Assembly (NCBI RefSeq): GCF_030272615.1
Contig: NC_081405.1
Span: forward strand, 646,786,920-646,850,919
Source: Cryptomeria japonica
Taxonomy: Eukaryota; Streptophyta; Pinopsida; Cupressales; Cupressaceae
Reading direction: 5' to 3'
DNA length: 64,000 nt
The position numbers and the translations under genes are program-made. This document shows, piece by piece, positions 47,606 to 60,450 of the stretch; position 1 is the first letter of the stretch, and each line of letters opens with the position of its first letter. The notes beneath the pieces were generated by a model that was not told the DNA's origin, did not search any database, and saw only the letters and a program-made list of their open reading frames with translations.

Positions 47606-47954
47606 CCATACACCCCCATCTAAGCACTAGTGTTCACAATCTTTTATAGGAAAATTTGCATCATTTCTTTCGCATTTCAATGAACTTCCCTAGGCTCAAA
47701 CTTGCCTGATTTCCCTATCCCATGGCTTTAGTCCAAGCTCTTGTCAATTCGCTCCTCTTTGGCAAAAACCCTAGCCGACCTTAAACTACACACTCTAAGC
47801 AACATATTAAGTCTAGAGAATGTCAGTCAATTTTGAGTGTTTAACACTTTTAAAGCTTAAAAGTCAAAGCTTAGTGTGTGATTTAAGTCGTCGGCAAGTA
47901 GCCACACAAGAAAGTTGCACATTTTTGTAGGTTCAAATTATTTATAGTTTTACA

Positions 47955-48215
47955 TTTTTTTTTTTTTGATTAAGTGAAAAACAAGTTTTGAAGGGACCTG
48001 AAACCCTTTACAAATCAAACAAGGGATAGAACTTGACTGCTCAACAAAGAGGAGAGAGCCACAACCAAAAAATAGAGTCTGCCCTGAAAGACAACAGGCA
48101 ACCCAACCTAAAAAGGCCAGAAAAACTAGCCCAAACAACCCACAACAAGGGCCCTCAAGATTTACAACTGGCCTTGTGGGAACGAAGAGTTAGATCAAAA
48201 GAAAGCTTGGACGTA
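47955..48215 (-). pseudogene. LINE 3' end fragment with T-run
   Basis: Plus strand shows T14 (47956-47969) then GATTAAGTGAAAAACAAG, that is a minus-strand 3' end CTTGTTTTTCACTTAATC plus poly(A). Minus-strand text before it reads CLICKGFQVPSKLVFHLIKK. Only the 3' UTR of a LINE seems present. Confidence 0.5.
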
Positions 48216-48813
48216 TTTGAATGCTTCCCCTTTACAGTAATCTATCCCTCTTCAACTAATTTCATACTAATAATAATTATATAATGATTTTTAATATGAA
48301 ATTATTATTATTATATTATTATATTTCTATATTTCTATTGAACTCTTGATCAAAGGCAAAAATCTATTAAGACTAGATTATTATTATATTATCCTATCAT
48401 TATATTTTTATTTTATATTTGTTCTTATCCTTATGCTTGAAAAAAAATGGATTTTATGTAAGGTATACTTTTAATCCCCACAATTAGTAATATTATTTTT
48501 AATTTATTATTATACCACTATTTTATTATATTATGTATTTAAAATAATGCTTCTAATTTTTATTAAAGGACATTTTTTTGCATGCATATATGAATGTAAT
48601 ATGCCTCAATGTGATTATTTACATTATTATAAATAAAAAATTTATAATTTTTTTTTTTTATATATATATATATATAATTAAAACAAATTTCATGCAATTA
48701 TGATAATAGAAATTCATGTTCATGGTTCTCCTTATTAAAACAAAATTTTAAAGTTTCCATGGATAACCTTTGCAGCATATTATATGCAACTGTAAATAAA
48801 ATCATAATCAAGT
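48216..48813. other. AT-rich 3' flank of the GDSL gene
   Basis: Very AT-rich, with (TA)n at 48658-48676 and TTATTATTA runs. No gene seen. The end of the GDSL transcript must fall here; I cannot place a polyadenylation signal with confidence. Confidence 0.5.
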
Positions 48814-50578
48814 TTAAAGAAGTTGAGGAATATCTCTGGTTAGAAATACATTAGAAATGAATTGATATGCCTTCTGAGTAAGGTGGACGGAATCAAAGAA
48901 TAGATATGTGGAAGCATCAGGGCATGTGAAGGGAGTGAATTCATTGCACAAGAAGCCAACTTCTATCCTGCCTGTCCCACAGCAACCCTTATCAATCACC
49001 TCCAAATCTGACATGCAATATAACATTACAAGATTAGACATGATTCTACCCATATTTTAATATAGAATATAGAAAAACATTTGTATTGTTATCAATCAAG
49101 AGAATGTAAAATACCGTATTTGCTAGGATTTGCAATGAAGTCGGAAATCAGACTGTGGTAATCGAGAGAAATAATTTGAAGGCTAGGAAAACCAGGTCTG
49201 AGTCCTTCAATCATGGCATTTATTCCTGAATTGAATCCATCTGCAGCCTGGTTTACCTCCTGGTCACATGCTCCCTTGTTCCGAAGGCTTGTAACAGTTC
49301 TCTCTGTTGGCAGACATCCCAATGGTGGAACATTAATCAAAGCAATTTTAGTGGCACCCAGATTGTATAATTCCTGCAAGATTCAGACCCACAAATCAGA
49401 ATTCACTGCAATTATTATTTGACACTACAAAATTCAAAGAGTAGAGACAAGTTATAACCATGCCTTGATATAATCTGTGTATGTATTCAAGAGTAAATCT
49501 GTATACTCTTGAACAGTGAATTGAAGTCGACGAGGTGAGACTAAGAAGTAGTTGACAATGAAGTCATTGGTGCCTATTGAAAAGAAAAATATTGCATTTC
49601 TGATTATGGTGGCGGCCTCTTCTTCTCCCACCAATCCTGCTATTTTATTTCTATACTCTTTAAAATACTCTATTTGTTTCCAAACTGGTATCACATTCTG
49701 CATTCATGTATACAAATGAATCTTATAAGAATGTACTAGGAAAAAGCTAACAAGATACACACATTAGCTGCAGATGATCCATTGCACTAGAAATGTATTA
49801 AGGTCCTGTGAAAAGTTTCACAAGATTATATGTAATGTCTGCCTACCAATATATGGGCAGTGAGATTGTCTAGGCCTGTGCCAGAAGATGAAAAACAGGC
49901 ACCAGTTAGCAAGTCTTGGGCCTTGAGGGTTGGGTCCAAATATGGAGGCAATAGTTCCTTAATTCCAAGTCCTTCAGCTGTGATGAAATGGCAGAATTAT
50001 AAATATCATGAGATTTGAAAATGGGTGAAGGAAAAACAATCCAAACCAAACAAACAACAATCGTGCAATCAATAATAGTGAATTCTACTTTAAAAACTGT
50101 AAGACCAAATTGTTTCTCTTCTCCAAGACAATGTCAGCGTCATCGATCACATTCAAATGTTTATCCAATATTTAAATTTAAGAAAAAATAATATAAACTT
50201 AACTAAAACATACCAACAAACATAGAATAGCAACATAAAATAGCTACAACTTTCAAATTTATTGGCAAAATTATAAGAAAAAGCATGGTGGTATGGCACA
50301 TCTAAGTTACCAAAGTAGTCAGACATGAGCTTTCCATTTGATACCCTTCCTGTGGGAATGTGATCTTTGAAATCTCTTCCATATGGGGGAAAATTTCCTG
50401 TACTTGTCGTACCAATAAAACCATTATTCCCTGTATCTCCATAGGAGTCTCCAAACAAAAATATAGCAGGCACTTTCTGTCCTCCGACTAATAAAATGTA
50501 TTCACATTTCTGAGCTATTATGATGATCAAACTTAAAAATAGAGAACTCAAGACAGGAGATTCCGCTCTTGACTTCAT
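48814..50578 (-). CDS. GDSL esterase/lipase, five exons, intact
   Basis: Secreted SGNH-hydrolase family protein that would cleave ester bonds in lipids or cell-wall and cuticle esters; the substrate cannot be told from sequence. Exons (minus): 50578-50311, 49977-49847, 49697-49464, 49373-49115, 49007-48814, giving 1,086 nt and 361 residues, the usual family size. N-terminus has a hydrophobic signal peptide (LSSLFLSLIIIIA, residues 10-22). Block I is IFLFGDSYGDTGNN with nucleophile Ser45. Block II is SSSGTG. Block III is SIGTNDF with Asn177. Block V is DSVHLTQKAY with Asp336 and His339. The motif INVPPLGCLPTERT and CCGTG are also typical. Introns 1, 2 and 4 are GT-AG; intron 3 keeps the frame only as GC-AG (AAG|GCATGG at 49464/49463). 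No stop or frameshift, so probably functional. Confidence 0.92.
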
Positions 50579-53114
50579 TACTACTTTAATTTAACTCCTT
50601 TTGAGGTAAACTATCAGTTCAATGGAAGCCCTGAAAGATGAACAATCCGTGAACAGTAGTATAAAATTTCAACTCACAAGGCTTCATTTTGTATGCTTTG
50701 TCATTTAACAGCGTGGTGGAAATTAATAGTGGAGTGGGTGACAAATTTAAGTGAGCACGGAGGAGGTTGTGGACATGGATGCTCCACGTAGATATCAAAA
50801 TGTGGGTCATGAATCTTTGTGTGTGCAGGCCACAACAACTAATTTGGGTGAAGTATTATTTTGACCGATATAAATTTTGCACCGAGAGAATCTCTACCAA
50901 TATGAATATAAACCATTGAAGTGACAGAAAGTCTTTCTTAAATTGGATGGAGATTGCAGTTGGGCCTTTATTAGTCACTCATCCACCTCTTCGTTCGTTG
51001 GATTTCATAACTTTAATAATACCAAATATCACTCTCACTCACATTCTCACAATTCCTTTTCAACCATTATATATATATATATATATATAATCCACACACA
51101 ATTTTATAGTTTATAGTTATGGAAACATAATTTATTTGAGATTATAAAAATAATAAAGAATATGTCGCTGTTAACGTGTTATATTGACTCTTCTATTTGA
51201 CATTGATGTGATATTATAAAGTGTGATTGAAAATATCACTTATTTATTGAAAATATAGAAAAGAGTAAGTGTTTATTTTATAAAAAATTGGTTTTTAGAT
51301 TTTAGATTTAAATATTATATATATTTTTAATATTAAAAATATCATTTTATTATATAAATGGTTTTTACTTATTTTTTAGATATTGATGAGTAGTATTAGT
51401 TTTGATTGAGGTAAATGCTTTTGATTGAAGCTATGAATTAGAGTATACGGGAATGGCTCGGAATCAAATATAAATAAGCTAGAAAGGCGAACAAAACATG
51501 TCTCACAAGAAGGGAGACAAGCCAATAAAGAAAAAGGGAAAGCAAAGACTAGAAATTGCTTTTGGCTGGAGCATGGAACTAGAAGATTGCAATGCACCGC
51601 TAAGGAACCCCAGAGGACAACAACTAATTAACAGAACAAACATATCAATATTCTTTTAAGAAAATTACATTACTAATTTGAACTCATTAAGGAATTTAAT
51701 ATATAACTTCTACAAGTGGAAGATAAATATTCACCTAACTGAGTCCTCTTGCGGGTTCCCTAACGTCACTACCTAAGCAACACTCTAACAACATCCAAGA
51801 ATATAACCCCACAATGAAATATCATAACATTACATAATGCAAGAATATACATATATATCATTAGGTTCATTTTAAAGACGAAACTAAGTGTTCCTACGAT
51901 AACCTTTGCATAAGATATGACGATACATCCAATCACATAAGAGTGGTTGATACCAACACCAAACCACTTAACACTAAACTGGAATTGCATTTATTTGATT
52001 ACATCAAATTACATCAATCTCCCTACGGGAGTGTTCAAATACTATAATAATTATACAATTACAATGATTCCAAAATACATAGCATCTACTAATACATTAA
52101 TTGGATCATCTGCATCATGAAATGTAAGATACTGGAAAGAATGTACAAGGCCATTTGACGCACACAAACATGTCCACCGGTCCCCAATGGAGGTAGGGAA
52201 CAACCTCCCGACCATGTGGAACCCTTAGGTCCACCCCACAGTGCTCTGGAGATAGACACAAGGCCCCACACAACACAAGCAAACTAGGTTAACAAAGCCA
52301 ACATCCAATGATACACAAAGGACACATATAGACAAATAAGACTAACCACAAGGTTTCACTAGAGGCATTTAATGCAACACATAGGATAGGTTCTAGGATA
52401 CATATAGGGAAGAGTGTCATCAGATAGCCTTAACATGGGTTACCTTGGTAGTCTCTCTAGACCCCGACCCCCATTTGAAAACTCACATGGAACCAAATGA
52501 CCCTTTCATGAGGACAAGGAAGTTCGATCATGCTAGATCAATGCTCCTTGGACGACTAGGCCTTCCCAAACCCATCCTTAGTCTAAATGAGCACTCAAGG
52601 CCATGGGTTGGGGCATCATAATTATCTTGTTTAATGTGTAGTTTTCCTTTGATTCATTTATTATGTTATCACTTGTTTAAGGCACTCTCAATGAGTTACC
52701 TTTGCAACCACTTTATGGCCCCAACCCCCATTGAGAGCCACTCCCCCTAAACTGCACCTAGCCACCTCTAACCTAGGGTTCATTTCAAGAAAGATAGGCA
52801 TTTAAACTAAAAGAATATTTAAAATGCATCATACATTAATCAAGGTTTGAAAATTGAATCAGATTCATACATTAAGCCTTCCTAATCCTCTCCAATTAGA
52901 TACACCAATGAAGGTACTCCAAATGCTGTAACAAATGTACATACATACAACCAAGCATATGAGAAATACATACATATATAAATGAACTCGAATTAGGCTA
53001 TACTGACCCCCAAACATAGATACAACAATGAACAACCTAAAATCATGCCTTTGGAAACCACTTGGATACCTAGATTGAGGAACTGCGACCAAGCAAGCCC
53101 CAAACCTAACACCT
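50579..53114. other. Intergenic region upstream of the GDSL gene
   Basis: No gene recognised. (TA)n at 51066-51089 lies about 490 bases upstream of the GDSL start codon. 51.6-53.1 kb has higher C content on the plus strand and no long frame; the text around 52.1-52.3 kb (CCACAGTGCTCT) looks LTR-like but no pair of repeats was found. Confidence 0.45.
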
Positions 53115-53255
53115 GCGCAATTGGCTTGACAACTACATAGTTGGGGTCTAAAGTTTCATAGTTGGAGCTTCAAATTGCACAGTTGAGGGCTTATGTTGCA
53201 TAGTTGAGCTTCATAAATGCACAATTGAGCCTAGTCCTACACAGTTGGAAAGGGT
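53115..53255. repeat. 21-bp minisatellite, about 6 units
   Basis: Units starting CATAGTTGG or CACAGTTGAG begin at 53136, 53157, 53178, 53199, 53220 and 53240, i.e. 20-21 bases apart, with a weaker copy from 53115. The first 8-9 bases of each unit are conserved, the rest drifts. Confidence 0.85.
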
Positions 53256-55077
53256 CCAATGGGGGAGTCAAATTGGGCAACCTACATGCCCTAAAAATGG
53301 AAATACATGAAGACCAATTTGAGAAGGTTTTATTTCCATCTCAAAAAGCCAATCAATCGGTCCCCAAGACACAAAAAAGTGATGTCAAGACTCAGAAAAT
53401 AGAAAACAACCCATTCAAAACTCCATTTGGAGAGGGCTTTTCAACTCAAAACATAAATCACCAAAACCAAAAATCTAATATCCATTCATTCATCATAGAA
53501 ATACATTGAATACACCATTTCTCTATTCCAAAATTAGATCAAAACGAGGTTATTTCATAATGAACTTAAAACCTTAACACAATCTAACAACCATAAAGAA
53601 AAGGGAAAACAACGAAAGACATTTCAACACATACTTTCCCAACAATCAACACAATCTAAAATAACAATTAAATGTACTAAAACATCTCTTTTTTCCTTTT
53701 TCAAAACAATGACATAACATTCAACAAACAATGGGGTTTCAGACCCTACCTCGGGTCCTACAATGACAACACAATTTGAATGGAATTGATGAGGAAATGA
53801 AGCCCAGATGAAAGTCACACTCAATCAAAAAATCCCAACCAAAAAAAGTCACAAATCAGCAACAAATGAATTAACAAATCCTCCAAGCAAGAATGCCACA
53901 ATCTCTGAGCAATCTCCACACCAAAATGCACAAGCAAATGGAAGAAAAACTCCTTCAAATCCTTTCCATTCACACACAAAATCAATCTCTCAAAAACTCC
54001 AGCAATAACCATTAATAAACAAACTTTTCTCTCCAGGAATAACTTGTATGAAATAATGAAAATTCCCTCAAAAAATGTTTACGAGAAATCTTGTAACATA
54101 ATTCATAAAACAAGATTAACTTACAAAAATACAAAACCAACTCCCACCAATTTAATAATAAATAAAATTATCAAAACCAAAGTATAAAATCAACCCACTC
54201 AAATCAAATTTACACATTTAAAATTTATATTAATTATTATTCCCCACCAAATAACACTCAAATAATAATAGTCTCATAAATTACATAGTGGGAAGAAATA
54301 GTTAATGTTAATATATATGTAAATAATATCATATAATTAAATAATAATAATACTAATAATAATACTAAAAAATATAGATACTTACACTTAATTAAAATAG
54401 CCAACTTAGAATATAATTAAAGACGTAACTCACATGAACACTTATGACATAGCCAAAATAGACACAACATTCGTCACATACTCAAAGTGACTGACTCAAG
54501 TCCATACAAACATTGCCTTTAGGGTAATTTGAATAGGTGATCACAAGAACAAGGATGATTGTCCTAATATAGGACAATGATTAGGGCTAATTCAACTTGG
54601 GCCTCTATGCTATCTTCATTAGTACCACCATCAAGGATCGTTAGGCACGCTCAGACCTCCGAAGCCAGGTGGAGTTGATGCCTGACACCTGCACCAAAAC
54701 ACAAAACACCTACACACATACACAACCATATATATACATCTGGCAATAGGATTAGTGATCATGATAAATCTCAAAATATAATCATCAATACATGTGTGAG
54801 TACACCATAAGCATAATACATCACTTAGCAAAATGCCATAATGAGATCATAACATAAAAACCTAATAACATCAGTATAATATCATAAGCATGAACTATCA
54901 AGATCAACAACATGTCTTGAAATAAAGAATGTCATGAGAAATCCAACAACATGAATCAAATTGATATGTCCACACATTGATCCAAAAATAACCACATAAG
55001 ATAAAAGTCAAACATGGAAGGGGTACTATAAAGATCGTTTTGGAAAGAACCCAAAACCAACATCAAAGCCAAGACAA
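53256..55077. other. AT-rich stretch without recognisable gene
   Basis: Short frames at 53204-53509 and 53808-54012 are rich in Lys, Asn, Gln and Ser, and have no family features. Nothing else seen. Confidence 0.45.
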
Positions 55078-56890
55078 TCAAGGCAATTTGAAACCAAACC
55101 TTAGCAAAAGCCTTAGAAGAGGGGCAAGATAGGAATGGAAAGACATTCCATTCTTCAAAGGAGAAAACTTAGTCACAGGACTTCCAAACACTACATTGAG
55201 TTTCCTTTTAACCTTGCATGGGGATCCTTTTCCTTCATTAATATGGTTCTTAGAATAAAGGCTCTTAAAAACATTTTTTTTCTTAACCGAGGAATTTGGA
55301 ACTTTACCATTGTGGTCACACACTATAGTTTCCAACATCGTCCAATTATTATGAGGTTGAGGTTGCTTCACAATAGACATGACCTCATTGGAGTGCACAC
55401 TATCATAAAGATATTGGACAATCAAGAATAAGTGCCCAACACTATGGATGTGATACAAACGAGAGGTCTTATAATGAAGTTTATGCTCCCAAACCCCAAT
55501 ATTGAACACAATTTAACACTTTTAGGCAACTTCAGACCATAATCAACCAAGAAATGAAATCTAGCAAATATAAAACTGATTCTAGATTTAGTGACATTGT
55601 TAATGGTAATAAATTGATCAATAGAATATATAATTACATGAATGATACTATCAACTCAGAATTTGAAAGGAAGCTCTAAGAGATGATTTCAAATAGGAAT
55701 AATGGTAACATTAGTATCAACAAAACTACTCGACCAATCTTTTAAATGAAGAAATATCTTGCCAAGAAACCAAGGACCTCCTTGATGAATGTGAATGTAG
55801 TCCTTAATGGAATGAAATGAGAATAGTAAGAATATGTTCATCAGGGCCAAAATATGAAGACTTGGAGCCATCCAACAATCAGATGTCCAATTGCAAATAA
55901 TGTCAACATTTGCTCTGTAAGCAAAGAATCTCCATATAAGAGTAGATGCACAAAAGTTTAGAAAATCTCAATCCACCCACACATAAAGAATACTTAGAGA
56001 AATATAATTTAGGGAGCATGAGGCACCTTAGAAGATGTGCCATCTCCAATATCATAGACTTGCAATGAATATAAGGGATTAAGAGACTTAGGCATACTAG
56101 AGGATAGGATATGAACAACAAGAATATTTTACCTAGCTAAAGGAAATCCCACATATGATGAGGTAGGATGAGGCTACAATAAATTTTAAGTCACATGATC
56201 ACACTTTCCCTAAGTAGTAGAGAGTGATGCATACGAATGGGACCCCATAACTAGGACATCCATTGAAAAGAGAAAGTATTTGAAACCCTCCTCATTACAG
56301 TGAGAAATAGGAACAAATTGGGGATCACTAGAAGATCTAATGCAACTTATTTACAAGCTCACAACTTCCAAGTGTGATCCTTAGAAACCCTAAAAGTACA
56401 AACATGAGCAACAAAAGGAGCCAAAACAACAAATGGGGAAGTATTCTCACCTGGAACACCATAAGAATTTTGAGAGGGAAGTAGAAACCCCCTCCTAAGA
56501 GAAAGCCCTAAATCACATGGCGTAGAACTAGCAAGAGCATGCTTGTTTGAGGATTCATGTGCACCTGAGAAACCCTCATTTGCACATAATAAAAGCCTCT
56601 GGAGGGTGTTTAGTTGTTCCTTTAGAAATAATGTCATGAGAGGGACATCTACCTCATCCTCTAAAGAGTTAAAGAAACTTTTGTATTTCCATCCTCATTT
56701 CCATTATCTCTTTCCTCATCTTCATCCTCACTCTGGCTTTGTGCAAAGTAAGAAACCCCTTTCTTACCCATATCCACTCCCATGGTCCCGCCTCCACTCC
56801 TATAGTTCGACTTGCTTCCTTGTTTGCTTTATCTTCCTCTACCACTCTTGCTCGATACCATTTGAATTTTTTTTTAACCCAAGATAATTG
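55078..56890 (-). pseudogene. LINE ORF1 (DUF4283) relic
   Basis: Minus strand. Start may be MGVDMGKKGVSYFAQSQSED (near 56780), then scattered frames. DUF4283 is at 55871-55560: FLLFSFHSIKDYIHIHQGGP, WFLGKIFLHLKDWSSSFVDT and IWNHLLELPFKF. It continues with DYGLKLPKSVKL, and at 55509-55078 KTSRLYHIHSVGHLFLIVQY, a degraded knuckle. Several frameshifts and stops. The rest of the LINE (ORF2) is not found nearby. Confidence 0.68.
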
Positions 56891-56897
56891 TTGTTTT

Positions 56898-57004
<107 letters not shown>

Positions 57005-57119
57005 CTAATAAACTAGCACACATATCTTAAATATAACCAATCTTATATATCTCTATGTATAGAAATCTAATAGACTAGCATAAATATCTTGAATATACAT
57101 ACCTTAAAAAAATCCAAAA

Positions 57120-57235
57120 ATATAATAATAGTAGTAGTGGTGGTGGTGGTGGTGGTGGTAGTAGTAGTAGTAAGAATAATAACAAGAATAATAACAATAA
57201 TAATAATAACAATAATAATAATAACAATAACATAA
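57120..57235. repeat. Compound triplet microsatellite (GTA/GTG/AAT/AAC)
   Basis: Successive blocks of AATAGTAGTAGT, GGTGGTGGT, AGTAGTAGT and AATAATAAC in about 115 bases. Confidence 0.92.
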
Positions 57236-57985
57236 ACATCTAGTAGACTAGCACATGTATCTTAAATATACCCACCTAAAAGACATCCAAAAATATCAAT
57301 CTCAAAGCACCTCTCTAAGCTATGTAACAAATCTAATGTAAACACATTGGGAGTATTGTGGATTAGTGTCTTTTAAATAGACACATTTAAGATATCTATG
57401 TTTAAGGTAAAATTTCAATGAGATAGTTTATATTGAGGGTTAATTTGGGAATTTGAGTCAAAGGGGGTTCCACATAATTCAAAAATCATGTATTAGGGCC
57501 AAGTATTTAGGATACCCCAAAAATTGGAATTAAATAAATGGTATAAGGATAGGGTTATGTGCTTTTCATGATTACATTTTGTCTCCAAATATGCGTTCAT
57601 GTGATCAACATAAGAAAGCATATTGAATCAAAAGAGTGAAAGACAAACATAAATAGAAGTAGAATAATTAAATTCATGATCCAAAATCAAGTCATGAACA
57701 ACATGTACGTATTTGAAACATATGTTTATTCTAATGGATATCGGTTCAATGGGTAGATCTTGAAAATTATTATATTATAGTCATTGATGATTCCTTTGGA
57801 TATATCTAGGTTTATTTTTTGTATTTTAAGGCATGTTTATAGAAATGAGCAAATAAAAGAATAGACATGTTGATATTTGACAATAGTGGTGATTATTAAT
57901 CAAGGTAATTTGATGATTTTTGTAAACATACAATTATTATTTAGTAGAATACCACCCTTATATATACATACACACACACACATAT
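57236..57985. other. Stretch without recognisable gene
   Basis: AT-rich. It may belong to the same decayed copia element as the integrase fragment that follows, but no motif was readable. Confidence 0.4.
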
Positions 57986-58205
57986 TAGTAGAATGGTATG
58001 CAGTTGGCTCTTTCTTCAAATTTTGTATAAAACACTCCTTATAAAGTGTAGATGGGTGAAAAACCTTCTATTTCACATTTGAGGATATTTGGTTGTGAGG
58101 ATTTTGTTTACGTGCCTAAAAAAAATTGAATCTAAAATCACATGTAAATGCATCTTTGTTAGTCGCAATGAGAATGTAAATGGTTATAAGGGTGTATGCA
58201 CGAAG
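57986..58205 (+). pseudogene. Copia integrase C-terminal fragment
   Basis: Plus strand reads across frames WMGEKPSISHLRIFGCEDFV, YVPKKN, and CIFVSRNENVNGYKGV, which matches the copia integrase tail (GKKPSVSHLRVFGC ... CIFVGYSxxxKGY). Frameshifts and stops are present. No LTR or other domain nearby. Confidence 0.72.
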
Positions 58206-58268
58206 TTGTGGTACCAAAAAGGTGCCACACTTCAAAAAAAATAAAAATTGTCATAAGGCGCGCACCAT

Positions 58269-60434
58269 ATGACCTTTTCAAACCATAAAAAACATAAGTA
58301 CGCATTTTGGATGCATTCTGCACTCCCAAACCTACGTTTTGGCAATTTGGGGTGCCATTTTCTTGCGCTCACCCTTTGTAGAAGCTTGTTATTGGGCACT
58401 GAGTTGTCCATCTCTCATCAAATTTCCCCCACTCCATCGAAGAGCTCGAAGAGGTATGTATTTTGGTTTTCTTATTGTCATTTTTTTATTAATTTGAAGA
58501 TTAAACTAGGTTTCTTGAATTAAATTTATTTTCATTATTAGGAAATGAGATTAGACAAGAAAATGTTGAAAACACTCAATCACCTCCTCATGAAGACCAT
58601 ACTGAAGAAGAAGCACATCAAGAACCTCCTACAATCCCTAGACATCCCATAGGTACACAAGAAAACCTATTAGGTCAAATAGAAAATAGCCAAAAAGAGC
58701 TTGAAGGTTTAATCGCAAGGCTAAAAGACCCCACTAGAATAAACTCCCATAGGACAAACCTTGCCAGTTCTTTGCAATCTATTGTATCTCACATACAATC
58801 TATGAGTGGGCAAATAAATTTTTGGTCCAGTAAGAAGGAAGAACAAAAGCAATTTTATGCTGACAAATTATTATATGCGATAGTGAAGAAAAAGAAAATT
58901 AATAAATTTGACTTGTGTGCTCTTTTTACGGAACCCCCGAACGAATCAACCTTTACACCCTGGATGTAGGAGATTCCCTATTCATTGGTATCATCATGAA
59001 GGGATTAAGAACAATTTTTGGGATAGGTGGTGGATGGTATTTGATCAGCCCGCATGCAATAATCATGAGGTAAACCAATACTTTTTGAGAAAACTATACT
59101 GTGAGTTTGTCCTTAATGAGATCCCAAACTATTTTGATTTTATAGATTTCCAAGGTAGAGGTGGGGGTTCCTCACATGATAGAGAGGGTGCACAACGTGA
59201 ACCAAATCTCCTACCAAGACCCTTGGCCAGACCTATGGTGGAGCATGTTATTATTCCTTCCATTGCGAAGGAGAGTGTTGAGGTCAAAACTCTAGAATCC
59301 ATTAGCTCACTCACTCAGACCCTTATATAGTATGCTAGGCCTCTAGTAGAGGGTGATGCGAGTGATGATGGTGATTCTTCTAGGCATTGAGCTCTAGCTC
59401 ATTTTTGTCGATCTTGTGGTTCTCTTTGCACTTATGATCCTAATAGTACTGAGAATGCATGTGCACGAGCATATTTTGCTTCAGAGAACATTGCCATGAT
59501 AGAATCCTTACCGAACGAAACATTTGGCATTGATACCTAGGTGAATTTCATTACAATTTCATTTCATTATTTTTATTAAATCTTATATGGAAATTTAAGA
59601 ATATATCTAAATTAGTAAATTATTATGATAAAAAATCAGGGTCAAAGTGTTCACAATACTAGCAACATTCCTGCAACACCCTTTTTCACGACTTTGTCGA
59701 CTCCACAGGTATAGAACGAGCGAAGAAATATAATTATTATATGTAGATAGTCTAACCTTATGTGAATGATTTTCTAATTACTCATTCTGGATGTCAAATA
59801 GTTTGATGCTAGAGCTTCAACATCAACACCTCGAAGTGTATTTCATTGACAATCTCTCACCTAGGTAAGCGATTTATCTTTAATGTTGTTATTAAATAAT
59901 ATAAATAGTTTTGGCAATTGATCAATATACCTTATTTAATTTTCAGATGTTGACATCAGAGACTCCTCCTGCTGTTCTCACGTCAATGGAGCACGGTGTT
60001 GTTTCAATAGTAGCAAGTTCAACTGCTTTGACTGAAGTATGAGACATATTTGTAAATTTAGTAAATTTAGCATTACATTTGTTATCTTAATAATATGTTA
60101 TTGAAAATTTTAACGACACTTGTATTTAGTTTAATTTATATTGTGATGCTTATAAGAGGGGCTTGTCACTCTAGATCATGAACATGCACCTGTTGTGGAT
60201 GAACATCATGATTATTTGTATGCGGTATGTGACTATTCTATTATATGTCATTCTAAAATTCAATTTTTGTATATGCTAACATCATTCTTTTCATTGTATC
60301 AGGTGGAGTTACAAAAAAGTCCGGAGAGGAGGTCAAGTGGGTGTACTCGAAAGGCACCTACATCATATACATCTCCATCCCCCTTACACGCAAAGATATC
60401 TCATGATCTATTTCCTTCCCCTAGAGGGAAATGA
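58269..60434 (+). pseudogene. Multi-exon gene-like structure, family unknown
   Basis: Exon 1 from ATG 58269 ends at SPTPSKSSKR before GTATGT (58454). Exon 2 from 58541 (GNEIRQENVENTQSPPHEDH) is rich in charged residues, then a helical part with ADKLLYAIVKKKKINKFDLC ending in a stop after TFTPWM (about 58966). A frameshift there continues as RFPIHWYHHEGIKNNFWDRW, with an acidic and serine-rich end. Short exons with AG/GT borders follow at about 59639-59708, 59800-59861, 59947-60036, 60155-60224 and 60302-60434, ending HDLFPSPRGK then TGA. The many short 3' exons resemble the layout of the accessory gene of the CACTA element at 4.3-7.1 kb, but no shared domain is visible. Either a transposon accessory gene or a decayed host gene. 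Confidence 0.45.
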
Positions 60435-60450
60435 ATAGAATAGGGTCCTA

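Larger units (their letters stand above)
32839..47932 (-). mobile_element. LINE relic hosting the gypsy insertion
   Basis: Minus-strand LINE whose 5' end is near 47932 and whose 3' end, with an A/T-rich tail, is near 32847. The gypsy element splits it at 33841. TCAAATTATT occurs at 32829-32838 and 47933-47942, a probable 10-bp TSD. Only 5' UTR, part of ORF1 and 3' UTR remain; ORF2 is absent. The A/T richness of the duplicated word lowers certainty. Confidence 0.55.

Noticed and set aside
51376-54012. Several 60-100 codon frames between the GDSL gene and the LINE ORF1 relic
   Set aside because: Low-complexity composition, no conserved motifs, no splice context.
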